Below are positions 8,760-16,414 of a stretch of 32,198 bases of DNA, in pieces; position 1 is the stretch's first letter, and each line of letters begins with the position of its first letter. This DNA is from Paenibacillus sp. VTT E-133291 (GTDB taxonomy: Bacteria; Bacillota; Bacilli; Paenibacillales; Paenibacillaceae). The DNA lies in NCBI RefSeq assembly GCF_002264395.1, contig NZ_NFVA01000076.1, positions 1 through 32,198 of the forward strand. The letters run 5' to 3'. Position numbers and translations under genes: made by a program. The notes under the pieces are model-generated. The model was not told the origin of the DNA. It made no database searches and saw only the letters and a program-made list of their open reading frames with translations.

Positions 8760-9836
8760 TTATAAATTCACATTTCCAACAGCATGGACCATGTACATCA
8801 TTCCTGCCAGAAAGCCAGCTAATACAAAATAAGCGATACCGTATTTCCAGCGTGAGCTAGCCGGCACATCGTAATACTTATCGTTCTCGTAGACTGAATA
8901 GCTGATAGCACAATTCATCTTAAGATGAAGCCCATTCTCTAAGGTCACAGGCTCTAGGTGCGAGATACGTACCTTTTCAATGATGCATTGCTGCGGAAGC
9001 GTAGCTCTACCAATGTAGTTCAGCTGATCCCATCTCACCCCTACATACTGCTGTCTTTCCAAATCACTGTAAGTAGTAAAAGGTAAATCTCTTCTATGCT
9101 CTGGTCCTGGAATCATGTAGCCTGCATCTCTAAGTGGCACTACTGGAATTAAGAAACTCTTCGTTACAGAATAAAGGCGATTGTTAGTGCGTCTCTTGAC
9201 ATATTTGTTATACAGATCGTAAGCAAATAATGCCCAAATAATAAAGAATAAGATCGAACGCATATAGATGATGATAGCTAAACCACCCACGAGCCCCACA
9301 AGCCACAGCCAGCGCGTCACCGCGGTTGCAATACGGCCACCGTCAAGCGGGTGAATCGGCAGCAGATTGATCAGATTAAGTAAAAAACCTATGTAAGCCA
9401 AGGAATAGAAAAGTGGACTATCCATGTAATAAGCCGCCCCAAAAACGGCTGTAGCCCCAATGGTTCCTAAGATCGGACCTCCAAAAGCAATATAAGCTTC
9501 TGTCTGGGCATCCAACGGCTGTTTCTTCATTGTAATTAAAGCTCCCAAAAACGGTATAAATAGCGGAGCGCTGACTGGAAGCCCGATCCGTTTCGCTGCT
9601 ATTACATGTCCTAATTCATGGACTAGCAAGAGCAGGACAAAGCCCACGGCAAACCCCCACGGGTAAATCAAAGCATAAGCCCCTATTGAAATCATCATTG
9701 ATATTAACGGCCCGGCAATTTTACCTATTTTCAGAAGAGACAAAATCGCCTTTCCTTTAAACAGGAGCATCGCCGCCCCGCCTCCCAACCATTTCCATGG
9801 CGTGGAAGAATTCTTTTTCTGCTCATTTTGCGGCAA
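8760..9836 (-). CDS. Site-2 protease (M50) family membrane metalloprotease
   Basis: An intramembrane zinc metalloprotease, 358 aa. The HExxH motif is HELGH (His73, Glu74, His77) in a hydrophobic segment. The second signature NLLPIHPLDGGR (residues 157-168) supplies the Asp165 ligand, as in the SpoIVFB/SREBP-protease family. At least six hydrophobic segments occupy residues 20-205. The C-terminal part (about residues 215-325) is hydrophilic and ends in one more membrane helix. It starts at TTG with AAGGGG upstream. Members often process membrane-bound regulators, but no such partner is adjacent here, and the substrate cannot be inferred. No PDZ domain is visible. Confidence 0.88.
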   Translation of the reverse strand: MPQNEQKKNSSTPWKWLGGGAAMLLFKGKAILSLLKIGKIAGPLISMMISIGAYALIYPWGFAVGFVLLLLVHELGHVIAAKRIGLPVSAPLFIPFLGALITMKKQPLDAQTEAYIAFGGPILGTIGATAVFGAAYYMDSPLFYSLAYIGFLLNLINLLPIHPLDGGRIATAVTRWLWLVGLVGGLAIIIYMRSILFFIIWALFAYDLYNKYVKRRTNNRLYSVTKSFLIPVVPLRDAGYMIPGPEHRRDLPFTTYSDLERQQYVGVRWDQLNYIGRATLPQQCIIEKVRISHLEPVTLENGLHLKMNCAISYSVYENDKYYDVPASSRWKYGIAYFVLAGFLAGMMYMVHAVGNVNL

Positions 9837-10143
9837 GATCTCAAGCCCCTTTATCTTTCAATTTTTATCTAACTTCTGTACATTACCATCCATTTTATCA
9901 TAAGCGCTGCAGGAGTATTTCCATAAAAAAGCACTTGGCTAAGTATACGACGCAACTTTAAAGATGGAATGGGACAAGTATGGCCAACGCGCCCGGTTCA
10001 AAATTAGGGGGTGAGGAAGATGCTTGCACTTCAAAGTTTTTCCTCCTCGATTTTAATGATCACCTTCTAGGCAAACGCCGTGAACATTGTAGGCTAAGGG
10101 CCATAGACTGTTATCAGGATTTAAACAATTGAGGAGGTTCTCC

Positions 10144-10446
10144 ATGGAATCAAATACAAATTTTCATCAACAGGTCTGTTGGAATTGTATGAACAAATAC
10201 GTTGGTGTTACAATGACTGACGGTCAATCATTTGACGGCTTTATTGCTCATGTAGATCAAAATTATGTTACCCTTGCGGTTCCAAGCAATGAAATGGTTG
10301 AACACATGAACGGAATGCCTACAAAAGAATCGGCGTACAGACAATTTGGCTTCCGCCCAGGTTTTTACCCAAGACGTCGCTTCTATCCACGACGCATTCC
10401 TTTTTACGGCATAAGCGATTTGTTTTTACTTCCGTTCTTTATCTGA
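10144..10446 (+). CDS. Small protein with possible LSm/SH3-like N-terminus
   Basis: A 100-aa protein. Residues about 15-47 (KYVGVTMTDGQSFDGFIAHVDQNYVTLAVP) have the pattern of a small LSm/SH3-like beta barrel: glycine/valine strand, DG turn, strand, DxNYVTL strand. Related short Bacillales proteins with an Arg/Tyr/Pro-rich tail are often mis-named phosphatidylinositol kinase. The tail here (RPGFYPRRRFYPRR ... FLLPFFI) is basic then hydrophobic. The frame extends five codons upstream, but ATG 10144 has GAGGAGG six bases upstream. Function unknown; RNA or envelope binding would be speculation. Confidence 0.75.
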   Translation: MESNTNFHQQVCWNCMNKYVGVTMTDGQSFDGFIAHVDQNYVTLAVPSNEMVEHMNGMPTKESAYRQFGFRPGFYPRRRFYPRRIPFYGISDLFLLPFFI

Positions 10447-10456
10447 GATAGTGCAA

Positions 10457-10494
10457 AGGGGATGTTAGAGTCATCCTCTTTTTTTATTTTTTTA
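10457..10494 (+). terminator. Terminator after the small basic-tailed protein
   Basis: An 8-bp stem (aggggatg / catcctct, with one G-U pair) and 7-base loop are followed directly by a long T tract, ten bases after the stop codon. Confidence 0.8.
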
Positions 10495-10537
10495 AAGACT
10501 ATGTAAACTATCCTCCCTATAGATTGTAAAAAAAGAA

Positions 10538-10567
10538 TTGCCATCCTACTCTATCGTATGGTATTAT
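10538..10567 (+). promoter_or_regulatory. Probable promoter of tRNA-Val
   Basis: TTGCCA (10538-10543) and TATTAT (10562-10567) are 18 bp apart, with the tRNA starting 13 bases after the -10 box. Confidence 0.55.
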
Positions 10568-10579
10568 GAAATTCGTCGC

Positions 10580-10651
10580 AGGACGGTAGCTCAGCGGGAG
10601 AGCACTATCTTGACAGGGTAGGGGTCATGGGTTCGAACCCCATCCGTCCTA
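10580..10651 (+). tRNA. tRNA-Val (anticodon GAC)
   Basis: A complete cloverleaf can be drawn. The acceptor stem is AGGACGG / CCGTCCT, the D arm GCTC/GAGC, and the anticodon stem CTATC / GGTAG around loop TTGACAG, anticodon GAC (reads GUC/GUU, valine). The variable region is GGGTC and the T arm ATGGG / CCCAT around TTCGAAC. The discriminator base is A and CCA is not encoded. It is an isolated tRNA gene followed within a few bases by a terminator, and is the likely attachment site of the eroded element downstream. Confidence 0.95.
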
Positions 10652-10654
10652 TAG

Positions 10655-10687
10655 AAAAAAGCCTTGAATTTCAAGGCTTTTTGTTTT
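10655..10687 (+). terminator. Terminator of tRNA-Val
   Basis: A stem gccttga / tcaaggc (10661-10667, 10671-10677) with flanking A6/T5 extension and triplet loop, four bases after the tRNA. Confidence 0.85.
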
Positions 10688-10717
10688 TATTCACTTATAT
10701 TCTATTAAAAACCCCTG

Positions 10718-10759
10718 TGATACGAATTTGATACGAATCGCGATTTACTTTTCGTATCA
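10718..10759. repeat. TGATACGAA repeats beside the tRNA
   Basis: TGATACGAA occurs twice as a direct repeat 11 bp apart (10718-10726, 10729-10737) and once inverted (10751-10759), within 42 bp between the tRNA terminator and the excisionase-like pseudogene. Clustered short repeats here are what arm-type or excisionase binding sites of a tyrosine-recombinase element look like; the function is inferred. Confidence 0.45.
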
Positions 10760-10986
10760 GTTCATCTGATCCTCTGGGAAAATATCGCTTCTACCCTCCA
10801 ACCAATCTCCAAATTCCGCTTTAATGATATATAATTCCCTTCCTGCTTTTGCAGCATAAAAAGGTGTATCTCTTAAGAATTCGTACAGCTTGGCTTGACT
10901 CATTTTCATTATCTTTAAGTGTTCGGGCGGAGTGTCATAGGTAAGCTGTCCCAATTAAGATTTTGTTTCTCGGTTATTTCTTGCAA
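10757..10986 (-). pseudogene. Excisionase/HTH-type DNA-binding gene with frameshift
   Basis: Two frames together make one 76-codon protein typical of small excisionase-like helix-turn-helix proteins. The first frame starts at TTG 10986, with AAGGAGG ten bases upstream, and reads LQEITEKQNLNWDSLPMTLRP before going out of phase. The second continues EHLKIMKMSQAKLYEFLRD ... YIIKAEFGDWLEG to the stop at 10757. The switch falls in the CCGCCCGAAC stretch (about 10921-10930), where a single missing G restores RPEH. Such proteins sit in phages and integrative elements next to integrase. No integrase gene remains between it and the tRNA. The shorter frame from TTG 10954 could be translated but lacks a ribosome binding site. 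Alternatively a sequencing error created the shift. Confidence 0.65.
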
Positions 10987-11139
10987 ATATCCTTGCCCTC
11001 CTTATTGAGTTCTTTTTCTTATACGAGTTTCAGCTCTAAAGCCAACTTGTAAAATGCTCTCCACCTAAATTTTAGTATAAGTAGGTGCGTTTAGTAACCG
11101 CATCGCACATCTCCATATCCTTTTGTCAGTCCCTTTGTG

Positions 11140-11316
11140 TCATTGGGCTTCCTCCCCCTCAAACCAGGTGAAATTGTCTCCGATCTGTTCCCAAACTCAA
11201 TCTATATAAACCTCTTGGATGTCTTTTTCTGTAGCTTCATCGTTAAACTCTTGAACTTCCGTGTATCTACTCTGTTCGCCCCAACCTCTGTTGTTTACGA
11301 AAGTTATTTTCCTCAT
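11140..11316 (-). pseudogene. Phage-type small protein gene with internal stop
   Basis: A 58-codon frame starts at ATG 11316 and ends at TGA 11140, with one in-frame TGA at 11199-11197 (codon 40). The translation on both sides fits a single short acidic protein: MRKITFVNNRGWGEQ ... FNDEATEKDIQEVYID, stop, VWEQIGDNFTWFEGEEAQ. This pattern (basic/beta start, D/E-x-x-T-x-x-E-I helix, then WVWE) is common in short phage and integrative-element proteins; I recall it as DUF7167, unverified. The stop replaces the expected Trp codon (TGG to TGA). Its start overlaps the stop of the upstream 34-aa frame by ATGA, as in a phage operon. Confidence 0.6.
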
Positions 11317-11417
11317 TTCTTATATCCTTCTTGTGGAAGAGGAGGACTATTCCCCTCTCTGTCCCTGTATCTTCGGTAACTTACTTCAAATAGATCAAGT
11401 TGCATATCAATCAACAT
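11313..11417 (-). CDS. Possible 34-aa protein of the eroded element
   Basis: A short frame from ATG 11417, or ATG 11405 with AGAGG about ten bases upstream, ends in an ATGA overlap with the next leftward gene. The product (LIDMQLDLFEVSYRRYRDRE ...) is charged and of no recognised family. The overlap and shared strand suggest it belonged to the same operon as the two pseudogenes; it may itself be a remnant. Confidence 0.35.
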   Translation of the reverse strand: MLIDMQLDLFEVSYRRYRDREGNSPPLPQEGYKK

Positions 11418-11644
11418 CCTCTTTTCTTTGCTCCTTCACGATCTGTGTCTTACTGGTTCATATCTTCGTGCAGTGCAACAATTAATATGACTTTCGATGA
11501 AGATGCTTCTTTATGCTAACTGGCAGTATAGTTTAACTTAAAATAAACTTTCCGTTCCCCGCAGTTAACTTAAGATGTAATCTGAAAGCACCTTTTTTTG
11601 AAAGTGATACTCATCAAGAAACGTATTTATAAAGGAGTGGCTTA

Positions 11645-12100
11645 ATGCAAGTTATTAAATCTATAATAGAGTGTCCAGAGCGTTATATAGAGTTTGCTGA
11701 ATATGTTAAAGAAAAATGGCCAAATGTAAAGAAGGTAGTCCTCCCTAAAATTGACGAAAGTTTATCGGCTAAAGATGGTTTGCCATTTACATTTCTGCTA
11801 TTGAAAAACGACAAAATAATTGGATTTTATCAATTGATTGTGCAGGAGTATATAATTCGTAAAGATTTATCGCCATGGATTGCACCTTTGTTCATTGACG
11901 AGAATGAGCGAGGGCAAGGTTTAGGTTCAGTATTGTTGGAGCATGCCAGAAAAATGGTGGGGCAATTAGGATATACGAAGGTTTATATAACGACCGACCA
12001 TATTCGTTATTATGAGAAATATGGATTTAGAGAAGTCGGTTTAGATAATTTCGAATGGGGACGACCCACCAAAATTTATGAGCACGACACTATAAAGTAA
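11645..12100 (+). CDS. GNAT family N-acetyltransferase
   Basis: A 151-aa cytosolic acetyl-CoA-dependent acetyltransferase. The acetyl-CoA-binding loop ERGQGLGSVLLEHA starts at residue 88, preceded by the strand PLFIDEN. A later motif YYEKYGFREVG is the usual GNAT C-terminal signature. The N-terminal KEKWPNVKKVVLPKIDESL segment resembles GNAT enzymes acting on small molecules, but substrate is unknown. The ribosome binding site AAAGGAG sits seven bases upstream. The gene is AT-rich compared with flanking core genes and lies next to the eroded element, so it may be an accessory acquisition. It is followed by a perfect inverted repeat. Confidence 0.88.
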   Translation: MQVIKSIIECPERYIEFAEYVKEKWPNVKKVVLPKIDESLSAKDGLPFTFLLLKNDKIIGFYQLIVQEYIIRKDLSPWIAPLFIDENERGQGLGSVLLEHARKMVGQLGYTKVYITTDHIRYYEKYGFREVGLDNFEWGRPTKIYEHDTIK

Positions 12101-12123
12101 TTTATCGCAACATGGTTTGTTTT

Positions 12124-12156
12124 GGACTTAACTAACGAGGAACGTTAGTTAAGTCC
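12124..12156. repeat. Perfect 14-bp inverted repeat, possible terminator
   Basis: ggacttaactaacg (12124-12137) and cgttagttaagtcc (12143-12156) form a perfect stem with a five-base loop, 23 bp after the GNAT stop. No T tract follows on either strand, so a canonical rho-independent terminator is not clearly supported. Confidence 0.6.
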
Positions 12157-12356
12157 TGTCACTTCTGGTGCGCTACATGCGTCTGCTTTGTCATAACCTT
12201 TATGTGAGAAGGGATACGCCTACTCCCTTAATGATCTGTACCTTCGTACTGTGCATCATCTAGCGGCCAGGATAACGTGGAAACATAATTCTCATACTTA
12301 AATTGCATGTTATAGTAATCTAGTGTTCGATTTAGAACTGTTCTCTTTCTAGCGTG

Positions 12357-12362
12357 TATAAT
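12357..12362 (+). promoter_or_regulatory. Probable -10 box of the S51-type peptidase gene
   Basis: A perfect TATAAT lies about 55 bp upstream of the start codon; the -35 region (TAGAAC near 12333) is poor. Confidence 0.3.
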
Positions 12363-12418
12363 ATGTTTTCTCGTTAAGAATGGATGAATGTTAATAATAC
12401 ATATGGAGGGAATTAAGT

Positions 12419-13084
12419 TTGAGTACTCACTACTATTTCAGTTGGTTTAATAATTTTTTTCCAGAGAAGCTGGTCCATTATTTGCATGAGGATATACAAG
12501 ACAGAAAATCGCTTGTTATGATTAGCGCTGATCCGTCTGGTTATACAGGTGAGCAAATTAACTTTGATGATGTTTCTGAATGGACATGGTTGAATCAGGC
12601 TAATATTATTTTTGAAGAATATCATTTCATTGATTACCGCATGCAGAAGGAAGATGCCCGGCGATTAATTCAAAACGCTTCTGTCATTTTTTTATGCGGT
12701 GGGTATCCTGTTTTGCAGAACGATTTTTTGGCGGATTATGAATTATCGGATGTTATTAAGAACAGCAATGCCGTTATAATGGGTGCCAGCGCCGGTGCGT
12801 TAAACATGGCTGCAAAATGGTTAAGCTTGAATAACACTGATGAAGCTGAAACAAGTACTATTTATGATGGTATTGGCTTTGATTATTTTGCCTATGAATC
12901 TCATTCTCAACGTGACTACGCCACGTTTGTTCAAGGCTATCTGTTCCCCTTATCTGAAGAGATTGATGTTTACGCGGCAGAACAGGAGAGCGCTATACGT
13001 GTAAAGGACGGCAAAATAGAAATAATGGGTCCTTTATATTTAATTTCCCGCTCAAAGATTCAGAAATTGGTTGAGACGCTCTAA
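12419..13084 (+). CDS. Peptidase S51-like / class I glutamine-amidotransferase-like protein
   Basis: A 221-aa cytosolic protein of the peptidase E (S51) group within the class I glutamine amidotransferase-like fold. The nucleophile elbow GASAGA gives Ser124. FLCGGYPVLQ (about residues 91-100) is the conserved Gly-Gly oxyanion region, and HSQRDY (about residue 161) could carry the histidine. Family members are aspartyl dipeptidases or cyanophycinase-like enzymes; the exact substrate is not readable. It starts with TTG, and GGAGGG lies eight bases upstream. It stands alone and is followed by a good terminator. Confidence 0.82.
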   Translation: MSTHYYFSWFNNFFPEKLVHYLHEDIQDRKSLVMISADPSGYTGEQINFDDVSEWTWLNQANIIFEEYHFIDYRMQKEDARRLIQNASVIFLCGGYPVLQNDFLADYELSDVIKNSNAVIMGASAGALNMAAKWLSLNNTDEAETSTIYDGIGFDYFAYESHSQRDYATFVQGYLFPLSEEIDVYAAEQESAIRVKDGKIEIMGPLYLISRSKIQKLVETL

Positions 13085-13117
13085 TTAGGATTGTCGGGCA
13101 GAAATGATGAATTTTTT

Positions 13118-13150
13118 AGACCGCCTTCAATGGCGGTCTTTCTATTTCCG
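13118..13150 (+). terminator. Terminator of the S51-type gene
   Basis: A perfect 8-bp stem (agaccgcc / ggcggtct) with a 6-base loop and following T-rich tract, about 35 bp after the stop codon. Confidence 0.8.
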
Positions 13151-13354
13151 GCAGATGCTAGTTGCTCATTTTATTGAACTAACGGGACAAGATAGTTCAA
13201 TTAACCACTCAGTCGTAATTCTACTTGTTACACCAAGCATCAGGGTTGCATGATAGCTGAAGATAAGTCCAAGAAGAGGAATTTAGAAACATCGTAAGAG
13301 TTCGCGGAAAAACCCAAATGAAGTCTTTTTTATACATTGGAAAGAACTCCGATA

Positions 13355-14362
13355 TTATTTTGAACGCATCAATAGATATAGGAAGTAAGGCACACTCAGC
13401 ATTGTTACAATAATCCCTGCCGGAATATCCGACTTAAAGCTGACCGTCCGAGCAATCGTATCCGCTACAAGCAGCAATAGCGCACCAATAAGTGCTGAAG
13501 CTGGCAGAAGTACTTTGTAGTCGTGACCTACCAGCTTGCGAGCCACATGCGGACTAATCAATCCAATAAAGAAGATCGAGCCCCCGAGCGCTACACAACC
13601 AGAAGCAATGCCTACAGCCGCAATCGCCAGACGCAAAAATTTCTTCTTTACAGCGACTCCTAAGCCTATCGAAATTTCATTGCCTAACACCAAGACGTTC
13701 AATGTCCTGAAATTGGAAATAATATATGCGAATAGCAGCAATACCCAAGGTGCTAATAAGCTGATATAAGACCACTTGTCCCCCCATAAATATCCTGCTT
13801 GCCAACGCTGCGCAAAATCATACTTCTGGTCATCCAGCTTTAAAGTCAGGAATAACGACAGAGCACTTAACCCCATATTAATCGCAACACCAGTCAAGAC
13901 AAGTCGTGTAGAAGAAATCAAACGACGTTTTCTATAGGCTAGAACATATATCAGAGCTGCTGCCAGCAAACCACCCAAGAATGCCATAGCTGGTAGTAAT
14001 AATGTTATAGCGGTGCCTTGAATACCTACTGTTGAGATAATCAGCAACACCATAAGACCTGAACCTGAGCTAATACCAAGCATGCCGGGATCAGCCAAAT
14101 CATTGCGCAGCAACGCCTGCATAACAGCACCTGCCAGTGCCATCCCAAATCCAACAAGTATCGCTAATACGATCCGAGGAAGACGAAACTTATAAACAAC
14201 GAGATTATGCTCTTCTGGACCTTGTCCAAGCAATACTTGAAATACTTCAAGTGGATTAAGAGACACCTTTCCCATATTAAGACTAAGAATAGCTCCTGCA
14301 ATGAGCAGTATTATGAGAGATAGAATCCATATTGTAGCCTTATGCGATTTAACAACATTCAT
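13355..14362 (-). CDS. Iron-siderophore ABC transporter permease (FecCD family)
   Basis: One of two membrane subunits of a siderophore importer; 335 aa with 8-10 hydrophobic helices. Family signatures visible: YKFRLPRIVLAILVGFGMALAGAVMQALLRNDLADPGMLGISSG (about residues 55-100, split here as helix 2 region), and near the C-terminus FIGLISPHVARKLVG followed by LPASALIGALLLLVADTIAR. The loop around GNEISIGLG is the coupling region that contacts the ATPase. It overlaps the upstream permease by four bases (ATGA), so the two are translationally coupled. No ATPase gene follows; in Bacillus, FeuBC and others share a genome-wide ATPase (YusV/FhuC), likely the case here. Confidence 0.93.
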   Translation of the reverse strand: MNVVKSHKATIWILSLIILLIAGAILSLNMGKVSLNPLEVFQVLLGQGPEEHNLVVYKFRLPRIVLAILVGFGMALAGAVMQALLRNDLADPGMLGISSGSGLMVLLIISTVGIQGTAITLLLPAMAFLGGLLAAALIYVLAYRKRRLISSTRLVLTGVAINMGLSALSLFLTLKLDDQKYDFAQRWQAGYLWGDKWSYISLLAPWVLLLFAYIISNFRTLNVLVLGNEISIGLGVAVKKKFLRLAIAAVGIASGCVALGGSIFFIGLISPHVARKLVGHDYKVLLPASALIGALLLLVADTIARTVSFKSDIPAGIIVTMLSVPYFLYLLMRSK

Positions 14363-15408
14363 TTGAAGGCTCTCCTCTCTTTGCTCGCAATTAACAAGAA
14401 GAAAGGAACACCAATCATTGCAAAAATAATGCCGAGTGCTGTCTCTGCCGGACGATTAATCAGCCTTCCTGCGATATCCGCTACAACCATAAGTGCGCCG
14501 CCGTAAATGGCTGATGCCGGAATAATATAACGATAATCTACACCTACAAAAAAACGCATGATATGCGGTATAATCAACCCTACAAAGCCGATTGGCCCAA
14601 CAAGTGCAACAGCTACACCCGCTAGTAAAAGGACCGCAAGCGTAGCTATCATCTTAACGAGAACGATCCGTTGCCCGAATCCTTTCGCGATCTCTTCCCC
14701 CAAGTTTAAAACAGTGATAGAGCGTGCAATGAATAATGATAAAGCCAGCCCACCTAAGAACCAAGGAATAACTAGCTTAATTTCCATCCATGTTGCTCCA
14801 GCCACACTTCCCGAGGTCCAATAAGCAAGGGCACGACCAATTCCATAGTTTAATGAGATAAATGATCCCACAGCTCCAAATAGCATTGTAATGGATATTC
14901 CAGCTAGCACCAATCGTTGAGGTGTCATTCCTGAACGATTCATTGAAGCAGCAAGATACGTTAATCCTGCACCAAGTCCTGCGCCAATAAAGCTAACTAG
15001 CAAGGTTGTCGTCTGCAATTGCCCTGGAAGGAAAACTAATGTAACGGCCATTGCAAGAGCAGCTCCAGCATTTACTCCCATTAATCCCGAATCGGCTAAG
15101 GGATTTCGCGTATAGCCTTGCATAACTGCTCCTGCTACCGCGAGACACATGCCCGCAATAATATCTGCCGCCGTACGTGGAATACGAAGGGCATGGATAA
15201 TCTGATGCTCGGTCAGTTCAGGATCAAAATTAAAAATCGCTGCCCATGCCATCTTCAGGCTCATGGAAGCAGAGCCAAAAGAGATAGAAGCCGCTACTGA
15301 AAGTAGCAGCAGCAATATCCCTAGGAGTAAAAACAGACCGAAATATGATTTCCCTCTTAAATTAGGAATAACAGCTGTTCTATCATCTAGCTTTCTATTT
15401 TTTTTCAT
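14359..15408 (-). CDS. Iron-siderophore ABC transporter permease (FecCD family)
   Basis: The second permease of the pair, 349 aa. Visible signatures are IIHALRIPRTAADIIAGMCLAVAGAVMQGYTRNPLADSGLMGVNAGAAL (about residues 65-115), GEEIAKGFGQR as the cytoplasmic coupling loop, and FVGLIIPHIMRFFVG near the C-terminus. It has a hydrophilic N-terminus of about 20 residues. Its start overlaps the end of the binding-protein gene by 14 bp, and its end overlaps the next permease by four, giving a tight operon SBP-permease-permease. It would form the heterodimeric channel with the 13355-14362 product. Regulated by the Fur box ahead of the binding protein, by inference. Confidence 0.93.
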   Translation of the reverse strand: MKKNRKLDDRTAVIPNLRGKSYFGLFLLLGILLLLLSVAASISFGSASMSLKMAWAAIFNFDPELTEHQIIHALRIPRTAADIIAGMCLAVAGAVMQGYTRNPLADSGLMGVNAGAALAMAVTLVFLPGQLQTTTLLVSFIGAGLGAGLTYLAASMNRSGMTPQRLVLAGISITMLFGAVGSFISLNYGIGRALAYWTSGSVAGATWMEIKLVIPWFLGGLALSLFIARSITVLNLGEEIAKGFGQRIVLVKMIATLAVLLLAGVAVALVGPIGFVGLIIPHIMRFFVGVDYRYIIPASAIYGGALMVVADIAGRLINRPAETALGIIFAMIGVPFFLLIASKERRAFK

Positions 15409-16414
15409 ACGCTGATACTAGCTTCTCAACTACAAAATCTAGCTGCTTATCAAGAGAGTAGATATCTGAATAATATGAAAAATCAAACCCAATTTCGATC
15501 AATCTACCTTCTTTGATTGCTGGAATGCTGTTCCAAATGGGGTTGTCCGACAAATCATCAGCCCCATCCCATACAGAACGGAACACGAAGTCTCCTATAT
15601 ACTCAGGTAACACTTCTAAGGAAACAAACCCTCCAGTAGCCTTCTCCCTGCCATCAATCTTCTTCTGAAGAATCTCTGGTGCTTTTAGTCCTAAGTATTC
15701 GTAAATAATCTGAGAACCTCTTCCGTAAAGCTTGCTATCGATTACCGCCATCTCTTTTTTGCCGCCCTCGATAATGGTTACTGTCTTATCTAAAATTCCA
15801 AGTTCATCAAGCTTCTGCTTACTTTTCTCCAACTTCTCGTGGAAATTGTCTAATAAAGCTTGTGCCTCCTGCTCCTTGCCAAATACCTCACCAATCTTCA
15901 TTATACGTTCGTCTGTCGCCATTTTTTCATAAGGAATTGGAATGGTCGGTGCAATATCCTTAAGGATTTCGTAAGTTTCTTCAGAAGCAGCTATGATCAA
16001 GTCAGGCTTTACTGCCATAATAGCCTCTGGATTAGGTTCATACCATGAACCAAGATCTTCAATACCCCCCAACTCTTCTGCAAAGGCCGCTCCTTCAAAG
16101 ACACTCGAAGTACCTACTGGCTTAATGCCGAGGGCAACAAGATCCCCTTGAAGGTATAACACGACAACTCTCTCTGGATTAGCTGGAACGACAATATCTC
16201 CCTTTACCGTAGAGATAGTTCTTGTCTGAGCCTCTTTATTGTTATTGTCAGTTGCAATTGAATTATTAGCTGATGATGATGTAACTTCAGAAGCTTTGGA
16301 TCCCTTAGAATTCGTGGCATTAGAACCAACGTTTGCAGATCCGCATGCACTTAAAAGCAAGGTAAAGCTAAGCAGCATCGCTACAATAAAACTTGATGTC
16401 TTTGTTATTCGCAT
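15395..16414 (-). CDS. Iron-siderophore ABC transporter substrate-binding lipoprotein
   Basis: A 339-aa extracytoplasmic binding protein of the FhuD/FeuA (helical-backbone) type. The signal peptide ends in the lipobox LSAC (Cys24). A low-complexity Ser/Asn/Thr linker follows to about residue 65, then the binding domain: ISTVKGDIVVPANPERVVVLY, PEAIMAVKPDLIIAA and the closing FSYYSDIYSLDKQLDFVVEKL. The last motif recalls hydroxamate-siderophore binders such as YxeB/FhuD2, but the ligand is not certain. ATG 16414 has GGAGGG nine bases upstream and a promoter with a perfect Fur box just before that. It is the internal start of the longer frame to 17380. It delivers ferric siderophore to the permease pair at 13355-15408. 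Confidence 0.88.
   Translation of the reverse strand: MRITKTSSFIVAMLLSFTLLLSACGSANVGSNATNSKGSKASEVTSSSANNSIATDNNNKEAQTRTISTVKGDIVVPANPERVVVLYLQGDLVALGIKPVGTSSVFEGAAFAEELGGIEDLGSWYEPNPEAIMAVKPDLIIAASEETYEILKDIAPTIPIPYEKMATDERIMKIGEVFGKEQEAQALLDNFHEKLEKSKQKLDELGILDKTVTIIEGGKKEMAVIDSKLYGRGSQIIYEYLGLKAPEILQKKIDGREKATGGFVSLEVLPEYIGDFVFRSVWDGADDLSDNPIWNSIPAIKEGRLIEIGFDFSYYSDIYSLDKQLDFVVEKLVSAYEKK

Noticed and set aside
11137..11485. Plus-strand frames of 74-80 codons (SLGFLPLKPGEIV...)
   Set aside because: They are complements of the decayed minus-strand phage-type genes, with low-complexity hydrophobic translation and no ribosome binding site.
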